64,000 bases of DNA from SHVO01 sp050246995 (GTDB lineage Bacteria; Pseudomonadota; Alphaproteobacteria; Rhodospirillales; Rhodospirillaceae). A program made the position numbers and the translations under genes. Below, piece by piece: positions 39,381 to 48,799 of the stretch (positions within the stretch are counted from its first letter, which is position 1; each line of letters opens with the position of its first letter). The notes beneath the pieces were generated by a model, which worked only from the letters and a program-made list of their open reading frames with translations, was not told the origin of the DNA and did not search any database. The DNA is taken from contig JBFWVA010000005.1 in NCBI GenBank assembly GCA_050246995.1, forward strand, positions 124,001-188,000, read 5' to 3'.

Positions 39381-39953
39381 CTAGGGCGCCGTCAATTTGA
39401 ACGAGGAGAAGAAACGCTGGGCCTGCTGTTCAGAGAACGTCTTCTGCGGACCGACCGCCATGAGTTGGTACAGCACACGGTCCTTGAAGATGAGGCGCAC
39501 GACGTTGCGCTGACCTTCGAGGACGAACTCCGTGTCCACGGCCGTCGTGCCGTCGGAACGCGGAACCGGTTTCGTGGCGCCGCCGCCGAGCCCCTTGGCG
39601 ATCGCCTCGACGCTGCGTTTATCACCCTCGGGACGCGTCGCGACGGTAACGCTGAAATCGTTGCCCATGTCGGATCCGACGTAGCTTTGCGCGGTCACCT
39701 GTTCGCCGTCGAAGTTCATATTGGTGTACATCGACATAAGCAGACCGGGCGTCGTGATCTGGAAGTCGTGCTCGGCGATGACGTGCGAACGCCAAGGTGC
39801 GGTCGTGTATTTCCGCCCCTCGGTGCGCCAGCCGTACATGAAGGCGAGCATCGCGACGGCGAGCAGCACGACGGGGATGATCGCGATGAGGCGAACCTTG
39901 GGATTCAGTTGGCGGATGTTGGTCAGGCCGTCGTCGTTGTCGTCGAAGCTCAC
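39381..39953 (-). CDS. Membrane-anchored hypothetical protein, paralogue of the 38642 lipoprotein
   Basis: 190 residues. A short cytoplasmic N-terminus (MSFDDNDDGL) precedes one membrane span (RLIAIIPVVLLAVAMLAFMYGW); the rest is probably periplasmic. The soluble domain begins with FQITTPG and ends with QRFFSSFKL, a pattern shared with the adjacent lipoprotein. No function recognised. It lies divergent from uvrA across about 150 bases. Confidence 0.78.
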   Translation of the reverse strand: MSFDDNDDGLTNIRQLNPKVRLIAIIPVVLLAVAMLAFMYGWRTEGRKYTTAPWRSHVIAEHDFQITTPGLLMSMYTNMNFDGEQVTAQSYVGSDMGNDFSVTVATRPEGDKRSVEAIAKGLGGGATKPVPRSDGTTAVDTEFVLEGQRNVVRLIFKDRVLYQLMAVGPQKTFSEQQAQRFFSSFKLTAP

Positions 39954-40102
39954 GTAAACCTCGTCAGAAGTGTCACTTGCCGCTGAACGGCTTTGCGCAT
40001 AATAACAAGAGCCGCCTCAGAACAGAACGAGAACTTTGATCCCTTGCCCGCTTATCCACAGGCGCGAATGGGGTCTCGCTCCCAACCTTGTATTCGGACA
40101 CC

Positions 40103-43024
40103 ATGCCCAAAGATACAGATCGTTCCCCGAAGAAGAAGAACATCGTTCACGAGATGCTTACCGACATCAAGGTCCGCGGCGCGCGCGAACATAACCTGCG
40201 CGGCGTCAACGTCGATATCCCGCGCAATAAGCTGGTGGTTGTGACCGGGCTTTCCGGCTCGGGCAAAAGCTCGCTTGCGTTCGACACCATCTACGCCGAA
40301 GGGCAGCGGCGTTACGTCGAATCCCTTTCGGCTTATGCGCGCCAGTTCCTGGAACTGATGCAAAAGCCCGATGTGGATTCCATCGAGGGCCTGTCGCCCG
40401 CGATCTCCATCGAACAGAAGACCACGAGCCGTAATCCGCGTTCGACCGTGGGCACGGTGACGGAGATCCACGATTATATGCGCCTTCTGTGGGCGCGCGT
40501 CGGCGTTCCCTATTCTCCGGCGACCGGCCTTCCCATCGAAGCGCAGACCGTTTCGCAAATGGTCGACCGCATCATGGCGATGGGCGACGGCACGCGCCTC
40601 TATCTGCTGGCCCCCATCGTGCGCGGCCGCAAGGGCGAATATAAAAAGGAACTGCAGGAGCTGCAGAAAAAGGGCTTCCAGCGCGTTAAAGTCGACGGAA
40701 CGCTGTACGAGATCGGCGAAGTTCCGACCCTCAATAAAAAACTCAAACACGACATCGAAGTCGTCGTGGACCGCGTTGTCGTGAAAGACGGCGTGCAGTC
40801 CCGCCTAGCGGATTCGCTCGAAGCCGCGCTCGGGCTCGCTGAAGGCATCGCGTTTGCCGAGAACGCCGACAAACCAGGTGAAGAAGGCCGCACCGTCTTT
40901 TCGTCCAAATTCGCCTGCCCAGTGTCCGGTTTCACGATTGAAGAGATCGAGCCGCGCCTTTTCTCCTTCAACAATCCCTTCGGCGCCTGCCCAACCTGCG
41001 ACGGGCTCGGCGTGAAGATGTTGTTCGATCCGGCGCTGGTCGTGCCGGACGAAGAGCTTTCGGTTGAAGACGGCGCCGTGGCGCCTTGGTCTTCCTCCTC
41101 CGTGCCCTCGCCCTACTATTTCATGGCGCTGAAGGGCGTGCTGGCTCATTACGGCTGCAAGATCGACGTGCCCTGGAAGAAGTTGCCGGCGAAGGTGAAG
41201 AACGCCGTTCTGTACGGCACCGGCGATGACGAAGTGGCGATCAAATACTCCGACGACGTGCGCAAATACGAAACACGTAAACCGTTCGAAGGCGTGATCA
41301 ACAACCTTCAACGCCGCTGGCGTGAAACCGATTCCAGCTGGATGCGTGAAGAACTGGAACGCTATCAGACCAGCCAGCCGTGCGAAGCTTGCGGCGGCAA
41401 GCGCCTGAAGCCGGAAGCCCTTGCGGTGAAGATCAACGCGAAGAACATCGCCGAAGTCTCGGAGATGTCGATCGCCGACGCCGGCGCCTGGTTCGGCGGT
41501 CTTCAGACGAAGCTGACCAACAAGCAGATGGAAATCGCCCGCCGTATCTTGCGCGAGATCGACGACCGTTTGCATTTCCTGAACAATGTGGGGCTCGATT
41601 ACCTGACGCTGTCCCGAAACTCCGGAACCCTGTCCGGCGGTGAGAGCCAGCGTATCCGCCTTGCTTCGCAAATCGGATCCGGGCTGACGGGCGTGTTGTA
41701 CGTGCTCGATGAGCCGTCGATCGGCCTGCATCAGCGCGACAACAACCGCTTACTCGAGACGCTTCGCCGCCTGCGCGATATCGGCAACTCCGTACTCGTC
41801 GTCGAACACGACGAAGATGCGATCCGCACGGCAGACCATGTGATCGACATGGGCCCGGGCGCCGGCGTGCACGGCGGCCAAGTGGTGGCCGAGGGTTCGC
41901 CCGACGACATTATGAAGAACAAGGAGAGCCTGACCGGCGCATATCTGACCGGCACGAAGTATATTCCGGTGCCGCAGGAGCGCCGCAAGGGCAACGGTAA
42001 GAAGCTCACCATCAAGAATGCCCGCGCCAATAACCTGAAAAATGTCACGGTGGATATCCCGCTGGGCATCCTTACCTGCATCACAGGCGTATCGGGCGGC
42101 GGCAAGAGTTCGCTGACCCTTGAGACGCTTTATAAAGGCCTCGCGAAAGAACTCTACGGCGCCCGCGACCTGCCTGGACCGCATGACAAAATCGAAGGCA
42201 TCAATCAGCTCGATAAGGTGATCGACATCGATCAATCGCCGATCGGCCGTACGCCCCGCTCGAACCCGGCGACCTATACCGGCGCGTTCACGCCGATCCG
42301 CGATTGGTTCGCAGAACTGCCCGAAGCCAAGGCGCGCGGATATGCGCCGGGCCGCTTCAGCTTCAACGTCAAAGGCGGGCGCTGCGAAGCCTGCCAAGGC
42401 GACGGCGTCATCAAGATTGAGATGCACTTCCTGCCGGATGTTTACGTGACCTGCGATGTCTGCAAAGGCAAGCGCTACAACCGCGAAACGCTTGAAGTGC
42501 ATTTCAAGGGCAAGAGCATCGCCGACGTGCTCGATATGACCATTGAAGAGGCCGTCGACTTCTTCAAGGCGGTGCCGGTCATCCGCGAGAAAATGGAACT
42601 GCTGAAGAAGGTGGGTCTCGGCTACATCCACCTCGGCCAGCAAGCCACCACCCTTTCCGGCGGTGAAGCGCAGCGTGTGAAGCTCGCGAAAGAACTTTCC
42701 AAACGCGCGACGGGACGCACGCTCTATATCCTCGATGAGCCGACGACAGGTCTGCACTTCGAAGACGTACGTAAATTATTGGAAGTCGTTCATACCCTGG
42801 TCGATCAGGGCAACAGCGTGGTGGTGATCGAGCACAATCTCGAAGTCATCAAGACGGCGGACTGGATCATCGACCTCGGGCCGGAGGGCGGTTCCGGCGG
42901 CGGCCGGATCGTCGCCACGGGGACACCCGAGGACGTGGTGAAGGTGAAAGAGAGCTACACGGGCCATTTCCTGAAGCAGGCTTTGGACGCCACGCCGAAG
43001 CCGACGGCGAAAAAGCGGGCTTAG
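40103..43024 (+). CDS. uvrA: Excinuclease ABC subunit A
   Basis: 973 residues from the ATG at 40103 (a TTG at 40088 is the alternative). There are two ABC modules: Walker A GLSGSGKSS in the first and GVSGGGKSS in the second, signatures LSGGESQRIRLA and LSGGEAQRVKLA, Walker B VLDEPSIGLH and ILDEPTTGLH. Zinc-binding cysteines are seen as CPTCDGLG, CEACGGKRL and CEACQGDG...CDVCKGKRY. It scans DNA for lesions in nucleotide excision repair and is the target of Mfd, also encoded in this window. Confidence 0.98.
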   Translation: MPKDTDRSPKKKNIVHEMLTDIKVRGAREHNLRGVNVDIPRNKLVVVTGLSGSGKSSLAFDTIYAEGQRRYVESLSAYARQFLELMQKPDVDSIEGLSPAISIEQKTTSRNPRSTVGTVTEIHDYMRLLWARVGVPYSPATGLPIEAQTVSQMVDRIMAMGDGTRLYLLAPIVRGRKGEYKKELQELQKKGFQRVKVDGTLYEIGEVPTLNKKLKHDIEVVVDRVVVKDGVQSRLADSLEAALGLAEGIAFAENADKPGEEGRTVFSSKFACPVSGFTIEEIEPRLFSFNNPFGACPTCDGLGVKMLFDPALVVPDEELSVEDGAVAPWSSSSVPSPYYFMALKGVLAHYGCKIDVPWKKLPAKVKNAVLYGTGDDEVAIKYSDDVRKYETRKPFEGVINNLQRRWRETDSSWMREELERYQTSQPCEACGGKRLKPEALAVKINAKNIAEVSEMSIADAGAWFGGLQTKLTNKQMEIARRILREIDDRLHFLNNVGLDYLTLSRNSGTLSGGESQRIRLASQIGSGLTGVLYVLDEPSIGLHQRDNNRLLETLRRLRDIGNSVLVVEHDEDAIRTADHVIDMGPGAGVHGGQVVAEGSPDDIMKNKESLTGAYLTGTKYIPVPQERRKGNGKKLTIKNARANNLKNVTVDIPLGILTCITGVSGGGKSSLTLETLYKGLAKELYGARDLPGPHDKIEGINQLDKVIDIDQSPIGRTPRSNPATYTGAFTPIRDWFAELPEAKARGYAPGRFSFNVKGGRCEACQGDGVIKIEMHFLPDVYVTCDVCKGKRYNRETLEVHFKGKSIADVLDMTIEEAVDFFKAVPVIREKMELLKKVGLGYIHLGQQATTLSGGEAQRVKLAKELSKRATGRTLYILDEPTTGLHFEDVRKLLEVVHTLVDQGNSVVVIEHNLEVIKTADWIIDLGPEGGSGGGRIVATGTPEDVVKVKESYTGHFLKQALDATPKPTAKKRA

Positions 43025-43397
43025 GCGGCCCGCATCGCCGACTGTCACACTTTCACGCGACACCTGCGACACGCGACACTTTCCGAATCCTGTTTTTGGA
43101 AGAAGGTGTTGGCCGAAATTCGCGTCACGCGACACTTGCGCGACACTTCGCGACGGGCACGGCGTTTTTGCATGAGATCGCGGTAAGCCATGCTGTGCGC
43201 GGCGATCTCGGCGGCCTTGTTTCATGTTTCACAATGTCAAACAGCAGCGCGCTTCGCTTCAGATGCGCGCCGCATAATAATGCGCCATCCCCCGATTTTT
43301 CGTCGAGCGATATTTAGAGTGCGCGCAAATTTAATGATTCAAAAAATAGGAAGTGTGCGTTGGGCGATTCGGTTCGCCTGCGATGTCACCGGCCGTT
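43025..43397. repeat. Intergenic region with five GCGACAC repeats
   Basis: The 373 bases after uvrA hold no supported gene. GCGACAC occurs at 43057, 43066, 43073, 43129 and 43140, three of these followed by TT. Copies are in two clusters and all in the same orientation, with uneven spacing. Nothing here resembles a terminator or a CRISPR array. The nature of the repeat is unknown. Confidence 0.6.
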
Positions 43398-44558
43398 TTA
43401 CGCCGGCTCCAGGCGCACCACCGACGTCAGTCCACCACCCGCGCGATCGTCGACCGCGAGGTAGATGAAGCCATCCGGGCCTTGGCGCACTTCGCGGATA
43501 CGCGCATAGCCGGGCAGCAGCGCCGGACGTTCCAGACCGCCTACTTGATAGCGCTCGCCCTGACGTTCGAGTGTGAGGCGCGCCACATGTTTCGCGGCGA
43601 GCGCGCCGAGGAAGACATGGCCCTTCCATTTCGGGAATTTATCGCCGGTGTAGATCATGAGGCCCGAGGCGCCGATGGCGGGCACCCAGTATTGCAGCGG
43701 TTGTTCCATGCCGGCTTTCTCGCGCGCTTCGTGGATCGGCTTACCGCCGTACTGCACGCCGTAGCCGATGACCGGCCAGCCGTAGTTTTTGCCCGGCTGG
43801 ATAAGGTTGAGTTCATCGCCGCCCTGCGGACCGTGTTCGGTTTCAAACAACTCGCCGGAGTCCATGTTCATCACGAGCCCTTGTGGATTGCGATGACCGT
43901 AGCTCCAGATTTCCGGCAGCGCGTCCTTGCGGCCGACAAAGGGATTGTCCTTCGGCACCGAGCCATCTTCGTTGAGGCGGATGACTTTGCCCTGATGCGA
44001 CATCAGGCTTTGCGCGGGATGCGCGGCGCCGGCGAAAGGATCATGGCCACGATCGCCCACGGTAAGGAACAGATGTCCCTTACCGTCGAACAACATCTTG
44101 CCCGCGTAATGCGGCCCGGAGGCGCTCCACGCCTTCGCCTCAAAAATCTCTTTCACATCGGACAGGCGCTTGCCATCGAACTTGCCGCGCACGACCGCGG
44201 TGGTCCCCTGGCTGCCGTCGGCATTGGGCTTCGAGAAGCTGAGATAAATGAGCTGGTTATTCGCGAAATCGGGGTGCGGCAGCACTTCGAGGAGACCGCC
44301 CTGCCCCGCGTAGCGCACTTTAGGCGTTCCAGGGATCGGCGTGGGGTCGAGTTTGCCGGCGCGCAAGATGCGCAGGTTTCCGGTTTTCTCGGTCACCAGC
44401 ATGTCGCCGTTCGGGAGGAAGGCGACGGACCATGGATCCTTCAACCCATCCGCGACAGTGACGACCTTGAAGTCATGCAGTTCCGATTTGATAACCTGGG
44501 CTTGCGCGGCAGACGCGAGCGCAAGGCTGACGGCGACGGCAAGATTGGAAATGCGCAT
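43398..44558 (-). CDS. PQQ-dependent sugar dehydrogenase-like periplasmic protein (YliI/Asd family)
   Basis: 386 residues from the ATG at 44558 (GGGGA upstream; the open frame continues 19 codons further). A signal peptide (NLAVAVSLALASAAQAQ) precedes a six-bladed beta-propeller of the glucose/sorbosone dehydrogenase family: DPWSVAFLPNGDMLVTE, GGLLEVLPHPDF, GHRNPQGL, TEHGPQGGDELN and PGKNYGWP are typical. The His and Arg in the SYGHRNPQG loop would contact PQQ. It is an aldose dehydrogenase in the periplasm; cofactor and substrate are inferred from the family. Confidence 0.93.
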   Translation of the reverse strand: MRISNLAVAVSLALASAAQAQVIKSELHDFKVVTVADGLKDPWSVAFLPNGDMLVTEKTGNLRILRAGKLDPTPIPGTPKVRYAGQGGLLEVLPHPDFANNQLIYLSFSKPNADGSQGTTAVVRGKFDGKRLSDVKEIFEAKAWSASGPHYAGKMLFDGKGHLFLTVGDRGHDPFAGAAHPAQSLMSHQGKVIRLNEDGSVPKDNPFVGRKDALPEIWSYGHRNPQGLVMNMDSGELFETEHGPQGGDELNLIQPGKNYGWPVIGYGVQYGGKPIHEAREKAGMEQPLQYWVPAIGASGLMIYTGDKFPKWKGHVFLGALAAKHVARLTLERQGERYQVGGLERPALLPGYARIREVRQGPDGFIYLAVDDRAGGGLTSVVRLEPA

Positions 44559-44953
44559 GTGGAGATCCCCTGGTGTGGCGATAGGCGAGTATGTCGGCGC
44601 GGGGGATGAAAGCAAAGACGTAAGCTTTGTTACAATTGCTTTTAAATCAGGAGGTTGCGGTGATTTGGGACAGGCCGGCGCACACTCTTACAGCAGGTTA
44701 TCTCCGGTAACTTTCCGGGCGTGCAAATGGCAGGTGAGGCGTGCCCTGCGTTCGCAAAATATTGGACCTGAATTTCCCGCGCAGGCGCGAGGGCTACACT
44801 TAATGACTGAACTAGGGCCGGCTATCCTCCCTTCAATCTCACGGCTACATTGCACTGAGATATTCAACCTCCTAACGGCGTTGATGTACACGACGCCGCC
44901 ATCCCCTTCCCTCACTTCACGCCTCCCTGCTACGCGCGAGCGACTTTTAGAGA
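44559..44953. other. 395-base divergent region before the heme oxygenase gene
   Basis: An inverted pair AAAGCAA / TTGCTTT around 44608-44643, with CAAAG/CTTTG nested within, lies in the half nearer the dehydrogenase gene. No RNA family or protein is recognised. The heme oxygenase ATG has only a weak AGAGA before it. Confidence 0.35.
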
Positions 44954-45487
44954 ATGAATAACGAGCTTCAGTCCGTCATTGACGCGGTCCGCACGGCGAC
45001 CGCCATAGACCACAAACGCACCGAAGAAAGCTTTGCGGTGGCGCTGTCGCGGTTGCCCTCGTCTTACGGCGCGTACTTGCGGATTCATGCCGCCGCTTTT
45101 CCCGCAGTGGGACGGGCGCTCTCCGCAGAGCTCGACTGGTCCCCTTGGCAGGACCGTTGGAACGACCTTCAAGACGATCTGCGGTCTCTCGGTCTTCAAG
45201 CGCCGACCGCCCACGATGTCGCGCGCGCCGCGAGCCCAGCCGAAGCGCTTGGCATGGTTTACGTCCTCGAAGGTTCGCGGATGGGTAGCGCGATCATCTT
45301 GAAATCGATCCCTGATGCGCTTCCCGCCGCGTACCTGCGCGGCGCCATCAACGTGGAGCCGTGGCGCCGGTTGAGGGAGATGCTGACGCAAGCCGACCCG
45401 CGTGAGAGCCGTGGCGTCATTGCCGGTGCGCGCGCGGCCTTCGCCGCGTTTCGGGAGGCGGCGCTCGCGCATGGAAGCGCGACGTGA
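44954..45487 (+). CDS. bphO: Biliverdin-producing heme oxygenase (BphO-like)
   Basis: 177 residues. The heme oxygenase fold is indicated by an N-terminal RTATAIDHKRTE helix with proximal H20 and the distal-helix motif YVLEGSRMGSAII. It opens heme to biliverdin, iron and CO. The gene overlaps the downstream phytochrome gene by four bases (GTGA), so chromophore synthesis and photoreceptor are coupled. No nearby TonB receptor or heme-uptake genes are seen, which supports a chromophore-supply role over iron acquisition. Confidence 0.93.
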   Translation: MNNELQSVIDAVRTATAIDHKRTEESFAVALSRLPSSYGAYLRIHAAAFPAVGRALSAELDWSPWQDRWNDLQDDLRSLGLQAPTAHDVARAASPAEALGMVYVLEGSRMGSAIILKSIPDALPAAYLRGAINVEPWRRLREMLTQADPRESRGVIAGARAAFAAFREAALAHGSAT

Positions 45488-48033
45488 ACAGTGAGCTCCT
45501 TCGCCATAAGGTCGATTTGACCAATTGCGACCGCGAGCCCATTCATATTTTGGGAGCGGTACAGCCGTTTGGCTTTCTCGTCGCCGTAAACGCCGAATGG
45601 ACCGTCACCAGGGCGAGCGAAAATCTGCCGGCCTTCATGGGCCGCCCGTTGTCCGCAGTGTTGAACACTTCGCTGGAGGGCTTATTCAGCACGCAAGCCA
45701 TCCATGCCATACGCAATCGCGTCACGCTTTTACGCGGCGCGGATGCCGTCGAACGCATCTTCGCGCTACAGCTGGCGGAAGAAAGCGCGCTGTTCGATGT
45801 CGCCGTCCACTTCTCCGGGTCAGCGCTCGTCATCGAAGCCGAGCCGCACCAGGGCGAGATGTTGGATGCCGCCAATCAGGTGCGCACCCTCATGGCGCGC
45901 CTGAGTCAGATGGACACGATCCCGGCGTTTTACCGCGAAGCCGCACGGCAAGTGCGTGTATTGACCGGTTTCGACCGCGTGATGATCTACCGCTTCGACC
46001 ATACTGGATCGGGTGAAGTCATCGCAGAAGCCTTACGCCCGGGCGTCGACAGCTTCCTGGGGCTCAACTATCCGGCGTCGGACATCCCCACCCAAGCGCG
46101 CGCGCTGTACTTGCGAAACCTGTTCCGCATCATCGCGGACGTGAAGTCGACGCCGGTCCCGGTGATCGCCGCCGGTGATGGCCAGGCGCTCGATCAATCG
46201 CTCTCGGTCCTGCGATCAGTTTCGCCCATCCATATTGAATACCTTTGCAACATGGGCGTCGATGCGTCCTTATCCATCTCGATCGTTGTCGAAGGCCGTC
46301 TCTGGGGTTTGTTCGCGTGTCATCACTATAAACCTCTTCTGCCCAGCTTCTCGCAGCGGAGCGCGGCCGAACTCTACGGACAGATGTTCTCGCTGATGCT
46401 GGAAAGCCGTGAGCGCCGCGAGGCCAACGAATTCGAAGGCCGCGCACGCTCCTCCGTCGATCGCATGATGGCCGCCATCGGCCAGGAGCATGACCTGCTG
46501 AGCAAGCCGCAATGGCTCGGCGATGCCGTGATGGACATTATCCCGGCGGACGGTGTGGGCGTGGTGGTCGAGGGCAATGTTGCGATGGCGGGGCTAACGC
46601 CTAACAAGGAGCAGTTTGCCGAGATCGTCGTGGCCTTGAACGAGGCCGCGAACGGCGAGGTTTTCGCGATCGATCATATCGGGGGCATGGTTCCCGGCGC
46701 GGAGCGGTATGCCCATGTAGCGGCGGGGTTGCTTGCGATCCCTTACTCCCGTTCGCCGCGCGACTATGTGGTGCTTTTCCGCTCCGAACGTCTGCGAACG
46801 GTGCGCTGGGCCGGCAACCCGGAAAAACCCGTGGAATATGGCCCGCACGGCGCACGCTTGACGCCGCGTAAGAGCTTCGAGGAATGGTCGGAGATGGTGA
46901 AAGGCAAAGCGACGCCCTTCACGAGTTCGGAGCTGCGCGTGGCGCGTACGATCCACACCGCGCTGTTCGAAGTGCTTCTGCGCCTTTCCGAAGACCTTGA
47001 TCAAGAACGCCGCCGGGCCTACGAGCAGCAACAACTTTTGATCGCCGAATTGAATCACAGGGTTCGCAACATCCTGGCCCTCATTCGCGGCCTTGTCTCG
47101 CAAAGCAACCGCGAACACACCAGCACCGGCGAATTCATTCGCACCCTCGATAGCCGCATCCAATCCCTGGCCCGCGCGCATGACCAGATCACCGCGCGCC
47201 GCTATGGCCCAGGTCCTTTACGCGAACTGATCGAGTTGGAAGTTTCGGCCTACGTGAGCCTGCAGCGGGACCGCGTCGCGATCTCCGGCGAGAATTACCT
47301 TTTGTCGCCAAACGTCTACACCCTGCTGGCGCTCGTCTTTCATGAACTGATGACCAACGCCGCCAAATACGGCGCGCTTTCGGATAACGGAAAAGTCACG
47401 GTTTCCTGGAGCCTGAACAACGACGGATCCTTGAATATCCTATGGAAGGAATCCGGCGGTCCCGTCGTGACCGCGCCAAGCCGCCGCGGTTTCGGTACGA
47501 CGATCATCGAACGGTCGATCCCGTTTGAGCTCCACGGCACGGCTGAAGTGCGTTACCTGATGACCGGCGTGGAAGCGGAGTTCTGCATCCCCAAGAGATT
47601 TTTGGCCGGCACCGCGGCCGTGGCGGACGCAAAGCGCGACGGCGGGGCAGTACGGGTCCCGAAATCGATTCTGGCCGGCAAGCGCGTGCTCTTGGTGGAA
47701 GACAGTATGTTGATCTCGCTTGAAGCAGAAGACACACTGCGCGACTTAGGGGCTAGTGAAGTCATCGTTGCGGCCTCGCAAGCCGCCGCCTTCAAGGCGC
47801 TTGAAGCCCACGCCGTCGATTTCGCCGTGCTCGACTTCAATCTCACCAACGAAACGTCGCTGCCGATCGGCGAAAAACTGCTCGCGACCGGTTGCCCGTT
47901 CATCATGGCCACCGGTTACGGCGAAGGCACGACCTTCGGCGAAGCGCTGCGGGAGATTCCTGTCGTGAGCAAGCCCTACGACGCCAACACGCTGGGCGCC
48001 AAGGTGGCCGAGGCGCTGAGCGCTAAGACCTAA
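45484..48033 (+). CDS. bphP: Bacteriophytochrome HWE-family histidine kinase with fused receiver
   Basis: 849 residues, GTG start overlapping bphO. A PAS domain has the biliverdin-attachment C15 (TNCDREPIH). The GAF domain contains PASDIP with D200 and chromophore-pocket histidines H250 and H280/H281. The PHY domain has the WAG (442-444) and PRKSF (461-465) motifs of the tongue. The kinase has the H-box ELNHRVRN (H525), the N-box MTNAAK, and W654-K-E656, which place it in the HWE family. A C-terminal receiver (about 733-849) has D784 and K830. It is a red/far-red sensor; the final acceptor may be the fused receiver or a separate regulator. Confidence 0.97.
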   Translation: MNSELLRHKVDLTNCDREPIHILGAVQPFGFLVAVNAEWTVTRASENLPAFMGRPLSAVLNTSLEGLFSTQAIHAIRNRVTLLRGADAVERIFALQLAEESALFDVAVHFSGSALVIEAEPHQGEMLDAANQVRTLMARLSQMDTIPAFYREAARQVRVLTGFDRVMIYRFDHTGSGEVIAEALRPGVDSFLGLNYPASDIPTQARALYLRNLFRIIADVKSTPVPVIAAGDGQALDQSLSVLRSVSPIHIEYLCNMGVDASLSISIVVEGRLWGLFACHHYKPLLPSFSQRSAAELYGQMFSLMLESRERREANEFEGRARSSVDRMMAAIGQEHDLLSKPQWLGDAVMDIIPADGVGVVVEGNVAMAGLTPNKEQFAEIVVALNEAANGEVFAIDHIGGMVPGAERYAHVAAGLLAIPYSRSPRDYVVLFRSERLRTVRWAGNPEKPVEYGPHGARLTPRKSFEEWSEMVKGKATPFTSSELRVARTIHTALFEVLLRLSEDLDQERRRAYEQQQLLIAELNHRVRNILALIRGLVSQSNREHTSTGEFIRTLDSRIQSLARAHDQITARRYGPGPLRELIELEVSAYVSLQRDRVAISGENYLLSPNVYTLLALVFHELMTNAAKYGALSDNGKVTVSWSLNNDGSLNILWKESGGPVVTAPSRRGFGTTIIERSIPFELHGTAEVRYLMTGVEAEFCIPKRFLAGTAAVADAKRDGGAVRVPKSILAGKRVLLVEDSMLISLEAEDTLRDLGASEVIVAASQAAAFKALEAHAVDFAVLDFNLTNETSLPIGEKLLATGCPFIMATGYGEGTTFGEALREIPVVSKPYDANTLGAKVAEALSAKT

Positions 48034-48569
48034 TCAAGCACGGCGATTGCGTTGATCTCGACCATGAAGTCGGGGGATGCTAACTCACTGATTTGGATGG
48101 TCGTGCTTGTCGGGACCGCCGCGCCAAAATATTCCAAACGGACGTCGGACGCCTTGCGGTATTCCGCCCAGCTTGTGACGAACGTTTGCGTCTGCACCAC
48201 GTCCGCGAAGGTCGCTCCGACCGAAGCAAGCGCGGCCTTGATGTTCTCGCAGACCTGCCGGACCTGAGCGCGCATATCGCCCTTCCCAACGACGCCGCCC
48301 TGCGCATCGCGCGCGAGCTGACCTGCGATGTAGACGGTGCGTTGACGCGTGGTGACAACGACATGCGCGTACGTGTCCTTGCCGTTCGTCTGCGGACGCT
48401 GGAGTCCCGGCGGCCCGGGAATGCGTTGAATGGACGCGGATTGCGCGCCTTGTGACGGAGACGGCGCGACAACCGCGGCGGCAGCCGCGCCCACCGCAAG
48501 CGCGGAAATCATCTGACGGCGCGAGAGTGTATCGTCTTCGGTCGTGGCAACGGCTTGTTCGTCGTGCAT
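48030..48569 (-). CDS. Tat-exported RidA-family protein
   Basis: 179 residues. A twin-arginine signal (SRRQMISALAVGAAAAAVVA) precedes a RidA/YjgF/UK114 fold (VYIAGQLARDAQGG...VENIKAALASVGA-like region, VVQTQTFVTSW, FMVEINAIAVLD). In active RidA imine deaminases an Arg sits just before the final strand; here the aligned position appears to be E162 (ISELASPD), so deaminase activity is doubtful. Periplasmic location is also unlike typical cytoplasmic RidA. Its TAG overlaps the phytochrome stop (CTAA, 48030-48033). Confidence 0.9.
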   Translation of the reverse strand: MHDEQAVATTEDDTLSRRQMISALAVGAAAAAVVAPSPSQGAQSASIQRIPGPPGLQRPQTNGKDTYAHVVVTTRQRTVYIAGQLARDAQGGVVGKGDMRAQVRQVCENIKAALASVGATFADVVQTQTFVTSWAEYRKASDVRLEYFGAAVPTSTTIQISELASPDFMVEINAIAVLD

Positions 48570-48799
48570 GCGGGGCCCCTTTCCCGTGGAGAGGCCCCTA
48601 GCATAGCCCGTGTGAGGGCCCCGGGTTTATTCAGAAAAAGAGAAACAGGCGTAACTACAGCTACACGTCATCGGCCTTGACCGGGCGATCCCTCCATTGA
48701 TGTCGGCAGGAACTTGCCGGAAAATGGATTGCCCGGCCGCGCAAAGGCGCGCGATCATAGGATGCGTGTCTTCGCCCGCCCAATGACAAGAATTGCGAC

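Noticed and set aside
41750..42757. 335-codon minus-strand frame opposite uvrA
   Set aside because: Shadow frame; uvrA motifs on the other strand are unequivocal.
43057..43146. CRISPR array
   Set aside because: The GCGACAC units are only 7 bases, unevenly spaced, and have no spacer-length intervals or cas genes.
43353..44609. 418-codon plus-strand frame opposite the sugar dehydrogenase
   Set aside because: Antisense shadow of a gene with clear propeller motifs; no ribosome site and no family.
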